From NCBI GenBank assembly GCA_902798535.1, contig CADBWU010000007.1:1-37639 (forward strand): DNA of 37,639 nucleotides, given 5' to 3'. A model generated the notes under the pieces. It was not told the origin of the DNA and did no database searches. It saw only the letters and a program-made list of their open reading frames with translations. Positions 24,338 through 31,959 of this stretch are shown in pieces (positions within the stretch are counted from its first letter, which is position 1; each line of letters begins with the position of its first letter). The stretch comes from an uncultured Pseudomonadota bacterium (lineage in GTDB: Bacteria > Pseudomonadota > Alphaproteobacteria > RUG11792). Made by a program: the position numbers and the translations under genes.

Positions 24338-24820
24338 AGGACTGTATAAGTTCACTAGATATGAAACAAAATTTGACTTGAGTTGATTAGGGCCATTTAA
24401 GTTGAGCAAATAGAAAGAAAAGTATCCAGAATTAAATAGTGAGTTTTGCCTGCCATAAATGAGATTTATTTTATGCAAATACTCAGGTATGTGTTTGTGG
24501 TGCTAGGGATAAGTAGGACAGATCTTACGAAACGTTGTGATAAATATGAGAAACAAGTCAGGATCGAGCGAAGTAACCGGTTTTTTTCGAGAGAAATTTT
24601 ACGCCGACCTTACTGAGCATTCCATTGTCAGAGCGCGCCGAGAGCTTATGAAATTTTTGCAAAAATATAACGCGTATCACCCACATGCATCCTTGCGCAG
24701 ACTAGCTCCACCGGAGTATATTTCTAAGTATAGTTCAGGAAACCGTTTTCGTCTCGCATCTATTTGAACTTGAACATACTCCCTCACCATATCTCTTTCA
24801 GAGATGCTACCCAAAAGCCT
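24338..24820 (+). mobile_element. Internally deleted rve-type insertion sequence
   Basis: The left part (24338-24570) matches the left part of the element at 37139 onward (shared phrases such as GTATAAGTTCA, AGATATGA and ACAAAATTTG). It then jumps into the transposase C-terminus: a frame at 24537-24767 reads FFREKFYADLTEHSIVRARR, FLQKYNAYHPHASLRRLAPP and ends LASI, typical of integrase-core (IS481/IS3-like) transposases. The catalytic middle is missing, so it can move only if a helper acts in trans. The right end lies against the 3' end of tilS. Confidence 0.65.
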
Positions 24821-24824
24821 AACA

Positions 24825-25799
24825 TTATCTATGTTCTACTAAAATTTTGATATTTTTTGTTCTATCCCGTCGGAATATTAAGCCAGAAACATTGCAGGCG
24901 CTAAAATCTTTTTTGCATATTTCATCAGCCAATTTCCGAAGCAAAGAGTATGAGATCAGGTGTTTGCCTTTTGGTGAGAGTTTGTGTATAATCTTTTCCA
25001 AGATGCGTATTCGCAGAGCCAAATGCAAATCTTTGTATTTGCCCTTACCTATGTGTTCTCCTTTAAATAACATGTGCAAATACGCATTCGCAGTTTCATC
25101 TAAACAATCGTTATCGATATTCAGACGTTCTATTGTTTTGTTCACGTTTGCCATGTTTAATCCATATCTTTCGGATAGCTCTTTATAAGCTTTTCTCCAC
25201 CTGACGCGCTCGTATATATCTTGTTCATTTGACGGGTCTTTCACGTAATCAGTTATATTGAAACGTTGTTTTAATGTTTCTTTTATATCATCAGGCGAGA
25301 ATTGCAATAATGGTCGCGCCAATAAAATATCCTTGAAGTTTGAAACAGATTTAATCGAAGTTAGTCCTTTTAAAGCAGAACCACGAGATAATCGCATAAA
25401 AAAAGTTTCCCATTGATCCAGTGCGTGATGAGCTGTCATCAAGACGTCCGCTTTCGTTTCCTGGCAATACTGATATAAAAATTCATACCGTGCTTTTCGC
25501 GCCTTTTGTTCAATGCTTCCAGTAATTTCTGCTGAATGTTCCCACGTGAAAACTTTATAATTTATTGAATTCTGCTTTAAAATCTCGATTGTCGGAAGTA
25601 TCTCTGTTGAAGATTCAGGACGCAGTGTATGGTCAACGATACAGGCGTATAAGTTTACACCATGCTCGGTTGCGTACTCATTTGCAAGCATTGTCAAACA
25701 AAGGCTGTCAGCGCCTCCTGAAAGCCCAACTACCCAAGTAGTTGAGTTTAATTTCAATTTTCCTATTTCGTCAGCAAATAATTCTTTCGTTATTATCAC
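24825..25799 (-). CDS. tilS: tRNA(Ile)-lysidine synthase
   Basis: 324 residues. The PP-loop motif VVGLSGGADS lies at about 23-32, followed by the CIVDHTLRPES region and ALDQWETFFMRLSRG, which match TilS. The enzyme modifies C34 of tRNA-Ile(CAU) to lysidine so that it reads AUA. The start is GTG, overlapping the transketolase stop (GTGA). The C-terminus is short relative to E. coli TilS, as in many alphaproteobacteria. An insertion-sequence end abuts its stop codon but does not disrupt it. Confidence 0.9.
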   Translation of the reverse strand: MIITKELFADEIGKLKLNSTTWVVGLSGGADSLCLTMLANEYATEHGVNLYACIVDHTLRPESSTEILPTIEILKQNSINYKVFTWEHSAEITGSIEQKARKARYEFLYQYCQETKADVLMTAHHALDQWETFFMRLSRGSALKGLTSIKSVSNFKDILLARPLLQFSPDDIKETLKQRFNITDYVKDPSNEQDIYERVRWRKAYKELSERYGLNMANVNKTIERLNIDNDCLDETANAYLHMLFKGEHIGKGKYKDLHLALRIRILEKIIHKLSPKGKHLISYSLLRKLADEICKKDFSACNVSGLIFRRDRTKNIKILVEHR

Positions 25800-27658
25800 G
25801 GCTCTATCAATTTTTTTATATTTTTAACCGTAAAACCAAATTTTTCAAACAACTCTGCAGCAGTTCCAGACTCCCCGAATTGCGTTATCCCCAAAATAAC
25901 ATCGTCTTCCCGCGTTTTGTATTTATACCAAATATCTGGCGAACCGGTTTCAATGAACAGCTTGCGACCTCTTAACAAATCTTGCTTATACTCAACAGAT
26001 TGCTGATCAAACAATTCCAAACACGGAGCTGAAATTACTCGAACATCATAGTTATTCAGTTCATCTTTCACTTGCATAGCTAATGCGACTTCAGAACCAG
26101 TCGCGATTATCGATATTTTTTCTCGCCCATCATCATTAAAGCCTGCTAATTCATACATACCTTTTTCACAAAGATTGCTGTCTGTATGTATTTTTCGGAC
26201 ATTGTCTACAACTTCTCGAGATAAAATTAGTGCCGTTGGTGTTGTTCGATTTAAAATAGCCAATTCGATACATTCTGCAACTTCGACATCGCAAGACGGA
26301 CGCATTACATTCAAATTCGGCATCAGGCGCAACGAAGACAGCTGTTCTATCGGCTGGTGAGTAATGCCATCCTCTCCGACTGCTATCGAATCGTGCGTCA
26401 AAACAAATATCGGTGCAATGTTCATTAACGCGGCGTTCCTGATTGCCGGACGCATATAATCGCTGAAGACCAAATACGTGCCACCATACGGTATGAATCC
26501 TTCAATGGCAAGCCCATTCATAGCGCACCCCATTGCATGTTCTCGAATGCTATAATTTACGTAATCGCCACTAAAATCTGATGCTGTAATGATTTTGTTA
26601 TGTTCAGAAATAGTAGCTGTTGAATGCGATAAATCTGCAGCTCCACCAATGATGTTTGGAAAATGGCGACATAATTCGCCAAAAACAACACCACAAGGTT
26701 CACGTGTTGAGATTTTACTTGGTGATTTTATAAACCTGCCTTTTAATTCATTTATAATTTTGTGTAGTTTGTCTTTATCTAGGCGATATTCAGTTTCAAA
26801 GGCATCTATTTCGGATTTTTCCCGTTGCCACAAAACTTCTTCCGGTATTTCAAATGGTGTTGCAGAAAATCCAAAATGTTTTCTGAATTTTCTGGCATCC
26901 TCTTTGGAAATAAATCTGCTGTGACACGCGTTCGTCCCGCATTTTTCTGCTGGATAACCAATCTTCGTCTTAAATGAAACAAAAACTGGTTTTGTCGCCT
27001 TTTGCGCCTTGTTTAAGGCAGTTCTAATATCGTCATAATCGTGTCCATTTGCCTCTATAGTCTCAAATCCGTATGCCTGAAATCTAGCAATATTGTCTGT
27101 CGTAAATTCTGAAGCAAAGCCATCAACGACGACATCGTTATTGTCAAAAAGCACAATCAAATTGTCCAAATTCAGTTTCGATGCCAAGGTCATAGCTTCG
27201 TGCGAAACGCCTTCCATCAGGCACCCATCGCCTGTTATGACGTATACCTTGCTTTTCAGGCCTTTCTTCTTAAGAGCTATTGCAAATCCAACTGCTGTTG
27301 CTATGCCTTGTCCCAGCGCGCCGGTTGTCATCTCAACGCCTATATCCTTATCTAATTTCGGATGCCCCTGACAACGAGCACCAAGCTTGCGAAATTTTTT
27401 CAAATCATCCAACGAAAGCGCTGTCCGTTGCGTCAGATATATCGTTGCATATAGCATCGGACTTGCATGCCCAGCCGACAGTATCAATCTGTCTCTATCG
27501 GTTTTTCCAGGATCAAAATCAATAAATTCGTTAAAAAGAACAGACATAACATCTGCAAATCCAAGTGGAGTTCCCTGGTGTCCAGAATTTGCTTCATTTA
27601 CCATATCTATAGATAAAGCCCGAATTGCATTCGCAAAATTGTTCAATTTTTCATTCAT
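25796..27658 (-). CDS. tkt: Transketolase
   Basis: 620 residues from ATG 27658, where AGGAGA precedes the codon; an upstream in-frame extension lacks support. It has NEANSGHQGTPLG, the thiamine-diphosphate motif GDGCLMEGVSHEAM ending LFDNN, and SIREHAMG with the catalytic Glu. Transketolase shuttles two-carbon units between sugar phosphates in the pentose phosphate pathway and needs thiamine diphosphate, which thiN in this window would supply. tilS is translationally coupled downstream. Confidence 0.95.
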   Translation of the reverse strand: MNEKLNNFANAIRALSIDMVNEANSGHQGTPLGFADVMSVLFNEFIDFDPGKTDRDRLILSAGHASPMLYATIYLTQRTALSLDDLKKFRKLGARCQGHPKLDKDIGVEMTTGALGQGIATAVGFAIALKKKGLKSKVYVITGDGCLMEGVSHEAMTLASKLNLDNLIVLFDNNDVVVDGFASEFTTDNIARFQAYGFETIEANGHDYDDIRTALNKAQKATKPVFVSFKTKIGYPAEKCGTNACHSRFISKEDARKFRKHFGFSATPFEIPEEVLWQREKSEIDAFETEYRLDKDKLHKIINELKGRFIKSPSKISTREPCGVVFGELCRHFPNIIGGAADLSHSTATISEHNKIITASDFSGDYVNYSIREHAMGCAMNGLAIEGFIPYGGTYLVFSDYMRPAIRNAALMNIAPIFVLTHDSIAVGEDGITHQPIEQLSSLRLMPNLNVMRPSCDVEVAECIELAILNRTTPTALILSREVVDNVRKIHTDSNLCEKGMYELAGFNDDGREKISIIATGSEVALAMQVKDELNNYDVRVISAPCLELFDQQSVEYKQDLLRGRKLFIETGSPDIWYKYKTREDDVILGITQFGESGTAAELFEKFGFTVKNIKKLIEP

Positions 27659-27750
27659 GTTTCTCCTATCATCTTTTTTATATATCCAATTGCAAATAAG
27701 CGATCTCGAAGGTCGCAACAATCACCTAAGCTCCATTCTAGGATAACTGT

Positions 27751-27778
27751 TTTATACGAGCTTTTCAAGCAAGGTTAA
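27751..27778 (-). promoter_or_regulatory. Likely promoter for tkt-tilS
   Basis: On the minus strand TTAACC (27778-27773) and TATAAA (27756-27751) are separated by 16 bases, about 90 bases before the tkt start. Confidence 0.4.
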
Positions 27779-28028
27779 GCGTATTGAGGGAATTACAAAT
27801 AAGATTTCACAAATTTAATGCAAACGTGACATAATATTTTGCATAATTTTGCGTTGTGGAAATTTTTACAAACAAGTTAGTAGTAACGACACTTTTGTGT
27901 TTTCACTTAATTTGTTCCCAACATGCCAACGTTAGTATTTAACGGTTGCACCACTATGCAAAAATTATATTCCTCACCACGCATACAATTGTTAATATAA
28001 TAAAGCGCCCCAAATAAAGCATCCAAAG

Positions 28029-28056
28029 TGTTGCAAAAATGCAACAAGGGGGGGGG
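28029..28056 (+). promoter_or_regulatory. Hairpin followed by a nine-G tract upstream of an outer-membrane protein gene
   Basis: TGTTGCA/TGCAACA with an AAAA loop (28029-28046) is followed by A and then nine consecutive G (28048-28056). Homopolymer G runs of this length are known slippage sites in phase-variable genes of other bacteria. Confidence 0.45.
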
Positions 28057-28142
28057 CGAGCAAAAAATTTGCAAAAAAAGCTAGGCATATGGAATTAGCC
28101 TATGTCAGAATGGTATTAGATAGTTGTTTTTATGAACGAATT

Positions 28143-29111
28143 ATGAATATGAAAAAACTTTTAGCAACAGGTCATGAAGCTTGCGTGAATGGCGGATTTT
28201 ATGTCCAAGGCGGATTTGGTCTTTCAACAACAAGTATGAAATACAAAAACGACCTTAAGCCACAAGAACATGTATTGGTTAAAGAAGAAGTTGACAAGAT
28301 GAGAATACAGAAATCCAGCGATGGTGGCACTCACTTTACTGACGTATACCATGCGACGGATATTAACGGACCGTTTTCTAGACAAAACGTTGAAAAGACT
28401 AGTTTCAACAAGCGCAAAAATTTGTTTCAGTTTGAACTTGGATTTGGAGCTGATAAAAGGTTAGGCAATGTAATGTTAGGTATTACCTGTAATTTTGGCA
28501 AGAATTTCGGAAATATGAAGAAAAAAGAAAAAGGAATGGCGTTGACCCAGTACTATAACGAGTTGTTAGCTAGCGTTGCAGCAACTGGCTTGAATGATGG
28601 ATCAGATCGATTCAGGGCAGCTGCTACACACGAAGCTAAAGCCCCGTATTCTAATACACCTTTTCCATTCAACATTGCAACGCAAGTCATTGATAAAGCT
28701 AACGTAGATGCCCTCAAACTCTACCAACGAGACCTAGAGCTGGAGTTCAAATGTAAGAATAAGTACTATATCAGCATCATGCCTAGATTTGGTATATTGG
28801 TAAATCCTAGAACGGAGCTATATGTCACAGCTGGTGTTAAGATCAAGAGCGATAAATACACTGTTACTATGGTAGCTGATAAAAAGAGCGCAAAGAAAAC
28901 GGTGACGAAATGTATACCAGCCGTTGGCTTAGGATTACAGTATAACTTCCAAAACGGAGTGTTCGTAAATCTGTCGTACATTTTCAACTTCAAGGCAAAA
29001 AAGACCTTCAAATTCAAAGCAAATAATAAGCTCGATATGGACACGACTGTAAAGCATACTTGGCAGAATTCCAGCAAAGATGTCAAATTTGGAATTGGTT
29101 ACCGATTCTAA
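28143..29111 (+). CDS. Outer-membrane beta-barrel protein (porin-like), signal peptide unclear
   Basis: About 322 residues from ATG 28143; ATG 28089 in the same frame would add 18. It begins a barrel with GGFYVQGGFGLSTTSMKY, has alternating amphipathic strands (FQFELGFGADKRLGNVMLGI, CIPAVGLGLQYNF, VFVNLSYIFNFK) and ends FGIGYRF with a C-terminal Phe, the signal for outer-membrane insertion. The N-terminus MNMKKLLATGHEACVNGGF lacks the hydrophobic core of a signal peptide, so export may be lost or a short deletion may have occurred. A central insertion is rich in Lys. A terminator follows directly. Confidence 0.7.
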   Translation: MNMKKLLATGHEACVNGGFYVQGGFGLSTTSMKYKNDLKPQEHVLVKEEVDKMRIQKSSDGGTHFTDVYHATDINGPFSRQNVEKTSFNKRKNLFQFELGFGADKRLGNVMLGITCNFGKNFGNMKKKEKGMALTQYYNELLASVAATGLNDGSDRFRAAATHEAKAPYSNTPFPFNIATQVIDKANVDALKLYQRDLELEFKCKNKYYISIMPRFGILVNPRTELYVTAGVKIKSDKYTVTMVADKKSAKKTVTKCIPAVGLGLQYNFQNGVFVNLSYIFNFKAKKTFKFKANNKLDMDTTVKHTWQNSSKDVKFGIGYRF

Positions 29112-29121
29112 GCAATATCAT

Positions 29122-29150
29122 GGACTTTCCATATGTTGGAAAGTCCTTTT
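29122..29150 (+). terminator. Terminator after the outer-membrane protein gene
   Basis: Perfect nine-base stem GGACTTTCC (29122-29130) / GGAAAGTCC (29138-29146) followed by TTTT. The outer IS200/IS605 copy begins just after this T run. Confidence 0.85.
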
Positions 29151-29157
29151 CATTTCC

Positions 29158-30215
29158 AAAACGTGGGATGGGTGAAAACCCTCGCCTTTAGGCGAACACT
29201 TTATTGCGAGGTATGACATACCGAAGAAATTCACATAGTATTCTGTACAAAGTATAGGTACAGAGTGTTGTGCTGTAATGATACAAATAGATGCTCTACC
29301 GGCTAGAAGCACGATAATCGGATCAAAAGAGTAAACTCTCAGAATTCGGATATTTTGAATGAATCCTTTTTATGATGTCCTTCTTGTTCCTCTATATATT
29401 TTTGCACTTCCTTTGTGCTTATTTGTTTTATTCTTATTTGCACAGATGTCGCAACAAAGTATCCTTGAGCCCATAACACTATTCCAGGAACTCACCTAGT
29501 AGCTTCAGGCTTTTATATATTGCCAGATTTTCGATACCGATAACTGTTCTTCATCCAGATTTTACCCTGAGATATTTTTATAAATTTTCAAAAACAACGC
29601 TCACAAATCCAGCATGAGGGTTTATCAGAGGTGCCAAAATCAGCATATGAAATGGACTCACATTTCCACTGATTATATCGATGTAATTGGCGGGGCAAAT
29701 TCTCATATCATTATAGTACAACACTCTGTATCTATGCCTTGTACATAATACTATGTGAACTTCTTCTGTATACCATACCTCACATCATACTGAAGTGTTC
29801 GCCTAAAGGCGGGGGGGGTCACCCATCCCGCAGAATGAAAATAAATTTGCTCAGCTAATTACATCGATATAATCGGTGGAAATGTGAGCCAAGATCATGC
29901 ACATATGCTGATTTCAACTTCTTTTATCAATAACTCATGCTGGATTTGTGACTGTTATTCCTGAAAATTTATAAAAATATCTCAGGGTAAAATCTGGATG
30001 AAGAACAGCTAGCAGTCTCTAAAATCGTGCACCATATAAAAGCCCGAAATTACAAGGTGAGTTCCCAAAATAGCATCTGGACAAATAAGCATAAAAGAAG
30101 AACGCCATAAAAAGGATACATTCAAAATATATGAATTCTGAGTGTTTACTCTTTTAATCCATTTGCAAAACGCGATACAGAACCACCAGCTTCTATCCGG
30201 TAGGTTATTTATTTT
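29158..30215 (+). mobile_element. Decayed IS200/IS605 copy B (plus strand), split by copy A
   Basis: The left end has a GGGATGGGTGA box and a hairpin CGCCTTTAGGCG, then a tnpA N-terminal remnant (ILCTKYRYRVL, to about 29284). After the insertion of copy A, the tnpA remainder resumes at about 29846 (a VIDIIGGNVS-like stretch with His-Ala-His, later KIVHHIKARNYK) and ends near 30150 with an EF*-type tail. A degraded right-end hairpin near 30183-30203 (ACCAGCTTCTATCCGGTAGG) closes it. Several stops show it is inactive. It lies between the outer-membrane gene terminator and the bioC-like gene. Confidence 0.7.
29285..29840 (-). mobile_element. Decayed IS200/IS605 copy A (minus strand), inserted in copy B
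   Basis: Minus-strand reading gives the left end (GGGATGGGTGACC, hairpin CGCCTTTAGGCG near 29802-29813) and a tnpA remnant: CTxYRYRVL, NYIDIISGNVS then HMLI, KIWQYIKA-like, FVATSVQIRIK-like, and EEQEGHHKKDSFKISEF ending with TGA at 29341-29339. The right end near 29286-29310 keeps CTACCGGCTAGAAG but has lost part of the hairpin. Frameshifts and stops make it a pseudogene. Its ends and those of copy B form a long inverted repeat (29160-29284 against 29710-29835). Confidence 0.7.
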
Positions 30216-30235
30216 CGCAACAACGTCTGGTGGGC

Positions 30236-30934
30236 TTATCTTGTCACACATAAGAATAAGTCATAGCGTAACGTGATCGGTGATTTATGTGATTTCAGGA
30301 TAACGGCAATTTTTGATTGCGTTGCTGTGTTTATAGGTATGGTTGCTCCGATATTCCTGAAGTGCCGACAGGCTTCAATGGCATTCGGATATGTCTTAGC
30401 TATCATCAGTTGTTTTGCAGTAACAATTTCAGCACTGCTACGAATAATATGCAAGACTTCGTTTTGTGTATACAAATTCATACGTGGTATATCAACATCC
30501 TTGAATATATCCATGTAGTCTGCAAAACTGCTTTTTAGTGGCACAGAGAATGCAAAATATTTTGCATGTGCTAAGATTTTTTCTAAAAATAATTCGAAAT
30601 TTTTGAACCATTGGACAGATAAATTAGCGATAGCTAGGTCAAAATGCAGAGAGGCAAAATCGAAAATTTCCGCATCTGTATTGATAATAGTGGCATCCGG
30701 AACTTTGGCTTTTGCTATTTGCAGCATTTTAGAAGAGCTATCGATCAATGTCACTTCGGCACTAGGAAATCTCTTTTTAACTTCTACTGTTGCAAAACCG
30801 GTGCCTGCACCTATATCAACGAATGATACAAAGTTGTCATTAGGTAACATCTCCACTAATTCTTTTGCAGAATGTTTTTGGGCAAATGCATGCTCGTCAT
30901 AGTTCAATGCTGCAATAGCTGTATCAAATGGCAT
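30236..30934 (-). CDS. bioC: BioC-like malonyl-ACP O-methyltransferase (SAM-dependent methyltransferase)
   Basis: 232 residues. After the YDEHAFAQKHSAKELVEML start typical of BioC, motif I is VDIGAGTGFATVEVKKRFP. The acidic LIDSSSKML loop, then LAIANLSVQWF and the late ACRHFRNIGAT segment resemble BioC's RSLKAIGAN region. BioC makes the methyl ester that lets fatty-acid enzymes build pimeloyl-ACP for biotin, which suits a cell with AccB/AccC. A general SAM methyltransferase cannot be excluded. It starts 3 bases after thiN, as third gene of a SemiSWEET-thiN-bioC unit. A dead IS200/IS605 copy lies just beyond its stop. Confidence 0.6.
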   Translation of the reverse strand: MPFDTAIAALNYDEHAFAQKHSAKELVEMLPNDNFVSFVDIGAGTGFATVEVKKRFPSAEVTLIDSSSKMLQIAKAKVPDATIINTDAEIFDFASLHFDLAIANLSVQWFKNFELFLEKILAHAKYFAFSVPLKSSFADYMDIFKDVDIPRMNLYTQNEVLHIIRSSAEIVTAKQLMIAKTYPNAIEACRHFRNIGATIPINTATQSKIAVILKSHKSPITLRYDLFLCVTR

Positions 30935-30937
30935 GCC

Positions 30938-31627
30938 CTATCCTTTTTTCTGAGCACGATGTGGTTGTTCCAATAGCTGATGACATGCTCCCAGCCCGGC
31001 ATCATTTATTTCTTTTGTATATATCAGCATTAGAGCAGCCCCATCATTGGGGATTACAATTAATTCCTCCGATACAACTCGGTTAAAGCAAGAATTTTGT
31101 CCAGGAAATTTTGTTGTGTATTTTTCTAATTCCCATCTCAGTCCCCTTGTAGAAACTACACATTCCGGTATTCCAATAATTGAAATTTTTGTTCCCAGCG
31201 GAAATTTATATTCACTCTCTTCTTGAACTTTATAGCCTATCACTCCATCGGTGATAAAGATGTTTCCATCTGTTTGCATGAAGATATTTATATTGTTCAT
31301 CTCATGATCTATATATCCACCAGTTATGCCACATATAATTGTTGGAAACCAATCGTTATCCTTCATATATTTTAATGCTTTTTGAAAATCAGAAGAACTT
31401 TGATCTTCTATTCTTTCGTGCTTATAATTTGCTAAAATTTCCGGGTCTACACTGTCCAAATCTCCGATTACTATATGGGGGGTAACGCCCATTCTATGCA
31501 ATTTGTTTGTAGCTCCATCAGCAGATATAATCGGTAACTGCATTTCATCGAAAAATTTTTTTGTTGGAATTGCCCCATCCAACACTAATATTGATTTGTA
31601 GTCATTCGGATTTATAAATTGCTTCAC
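30938..31627 (-). CDS. thiN: Thiamine pyrophosphokinase
   Basis: 229 residues. Family motifs: SADGATNKL, VIGDLDSVDPE, DQSSSDFQKAL and GGYIDHEMNN (the G-x-x-x-D-H motif). The enzyme transfers pyrophosphate from ATP to thiamine, giving the cofactor used by transketolase. The protein is at the typical length of about 220. The start is GTG, overlapping the SemiSWEET stop (GTGA). Thiamine is therefore probably imported rather than made from scratch, though no biosynthesis genes can be judged from one window. Confidence 0.9.
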   Translation of the reverse strand: MKQFINPNDYKSILVLDGAIPTKKFFDEMQLPIISADGATNKLHRMGVTPHIVIGDLDSVDPEILANYKHERIEDQSSSDFQKALKYMKDNDWFPTIICGITGGYIDHEMNNINIFMQTDGNIFITDGVIGYKVQEESEYKFPLGTKISIIGIPECVVSTRGLRWELEKYTTKFPGQNSCFNRVVSEELIVIPNDGAALMLIYTKEINDAGLGACHQLLEQPHRAQKKG

Positions 31628-31899
31628 TGGCCTTTTCCATATTTTCGCTTTTGATATACTAAAATTACAGAGGTAATTAAAACCAATACATTACTTATTG
31701 CAACCATTTTATCTTTGATCAGTATTCCGTATATTAACCAAGCTGAAGCGCAAATTAAACAATTCCAAATCATCACAGATGATAAATCATTTGCCGATTT
31801 TGTCCTATATGTCTTATATGCCTGTGGCATCAATCCTATTATAGTCGTTATGAGTGCAACATACCCAAAGAACTCCTTAATTATCTCCAGTATTTCCAT
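31624..31899 (-). CDS. SemiSWEET family sugar transporter
   Basis: 91 residues with three hydrophobic helices and the PQ-type motif GLMPQAYKTYRTKSANDLSS, followed by VMIWNCLICASAWLIYG with an Asn and Trp in the expected places. SemiSWEETs dimerise to form a bidirectional sugar carrier. It begins 15 bases after the rpsA terminator and is coupled to thiN, so it may depend on readthrough or on a promoter overlapping the terminator. Confidence 0.85.
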   Translation of the reverse strand: MEILEIIKEFFGYVALITTIIGLMPQAYKTYRTKSANDLSSVMIWNCLICASAWLIYGILIKDKMVAISNVLVLITSVILVYQKRKYGKGQ

Positions 31900-31914
31900 T
31901 ACCTATATCTTTAA

Positions 31915-31944
31915 GAAAAAAGCTAGATGATGACACCATCTAGC
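31915..31944 (-). terminator. Terminator after rpsA
   Basis: Perfect eight-base stem GCTAGATG / CATCTAGC (31922-31929 and 31937-31944) followed on the minus strand by TTTTTT. It lies between the rpsA stop and the SemiSWEET start. Confidence 0.85.
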
Positions 31945-31959
31945 CTTTTGTTAGCCTCA

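Larger units (their letters stand above)
27659..28142. other. Divergent intergenic region between tkt and the outer-membrane protein gene
   Basis: An AT-rich stretch carries the tkt promoter (27751-27778, minus strand) and TATAAT-like boxes at 27967 and 27997 on the plus strand. A perfect hairpin lies at 28029-28046, with a run of nine G at 28048-28056. No gene with codon support was seen. Confidence 0.5.

Noticed and set aside
29807-29819. Run of eight G in IS200/IS605 copy A as a phase-variation switch
   Set aside because: It lies in the left end of a dead element with no gene to switch.
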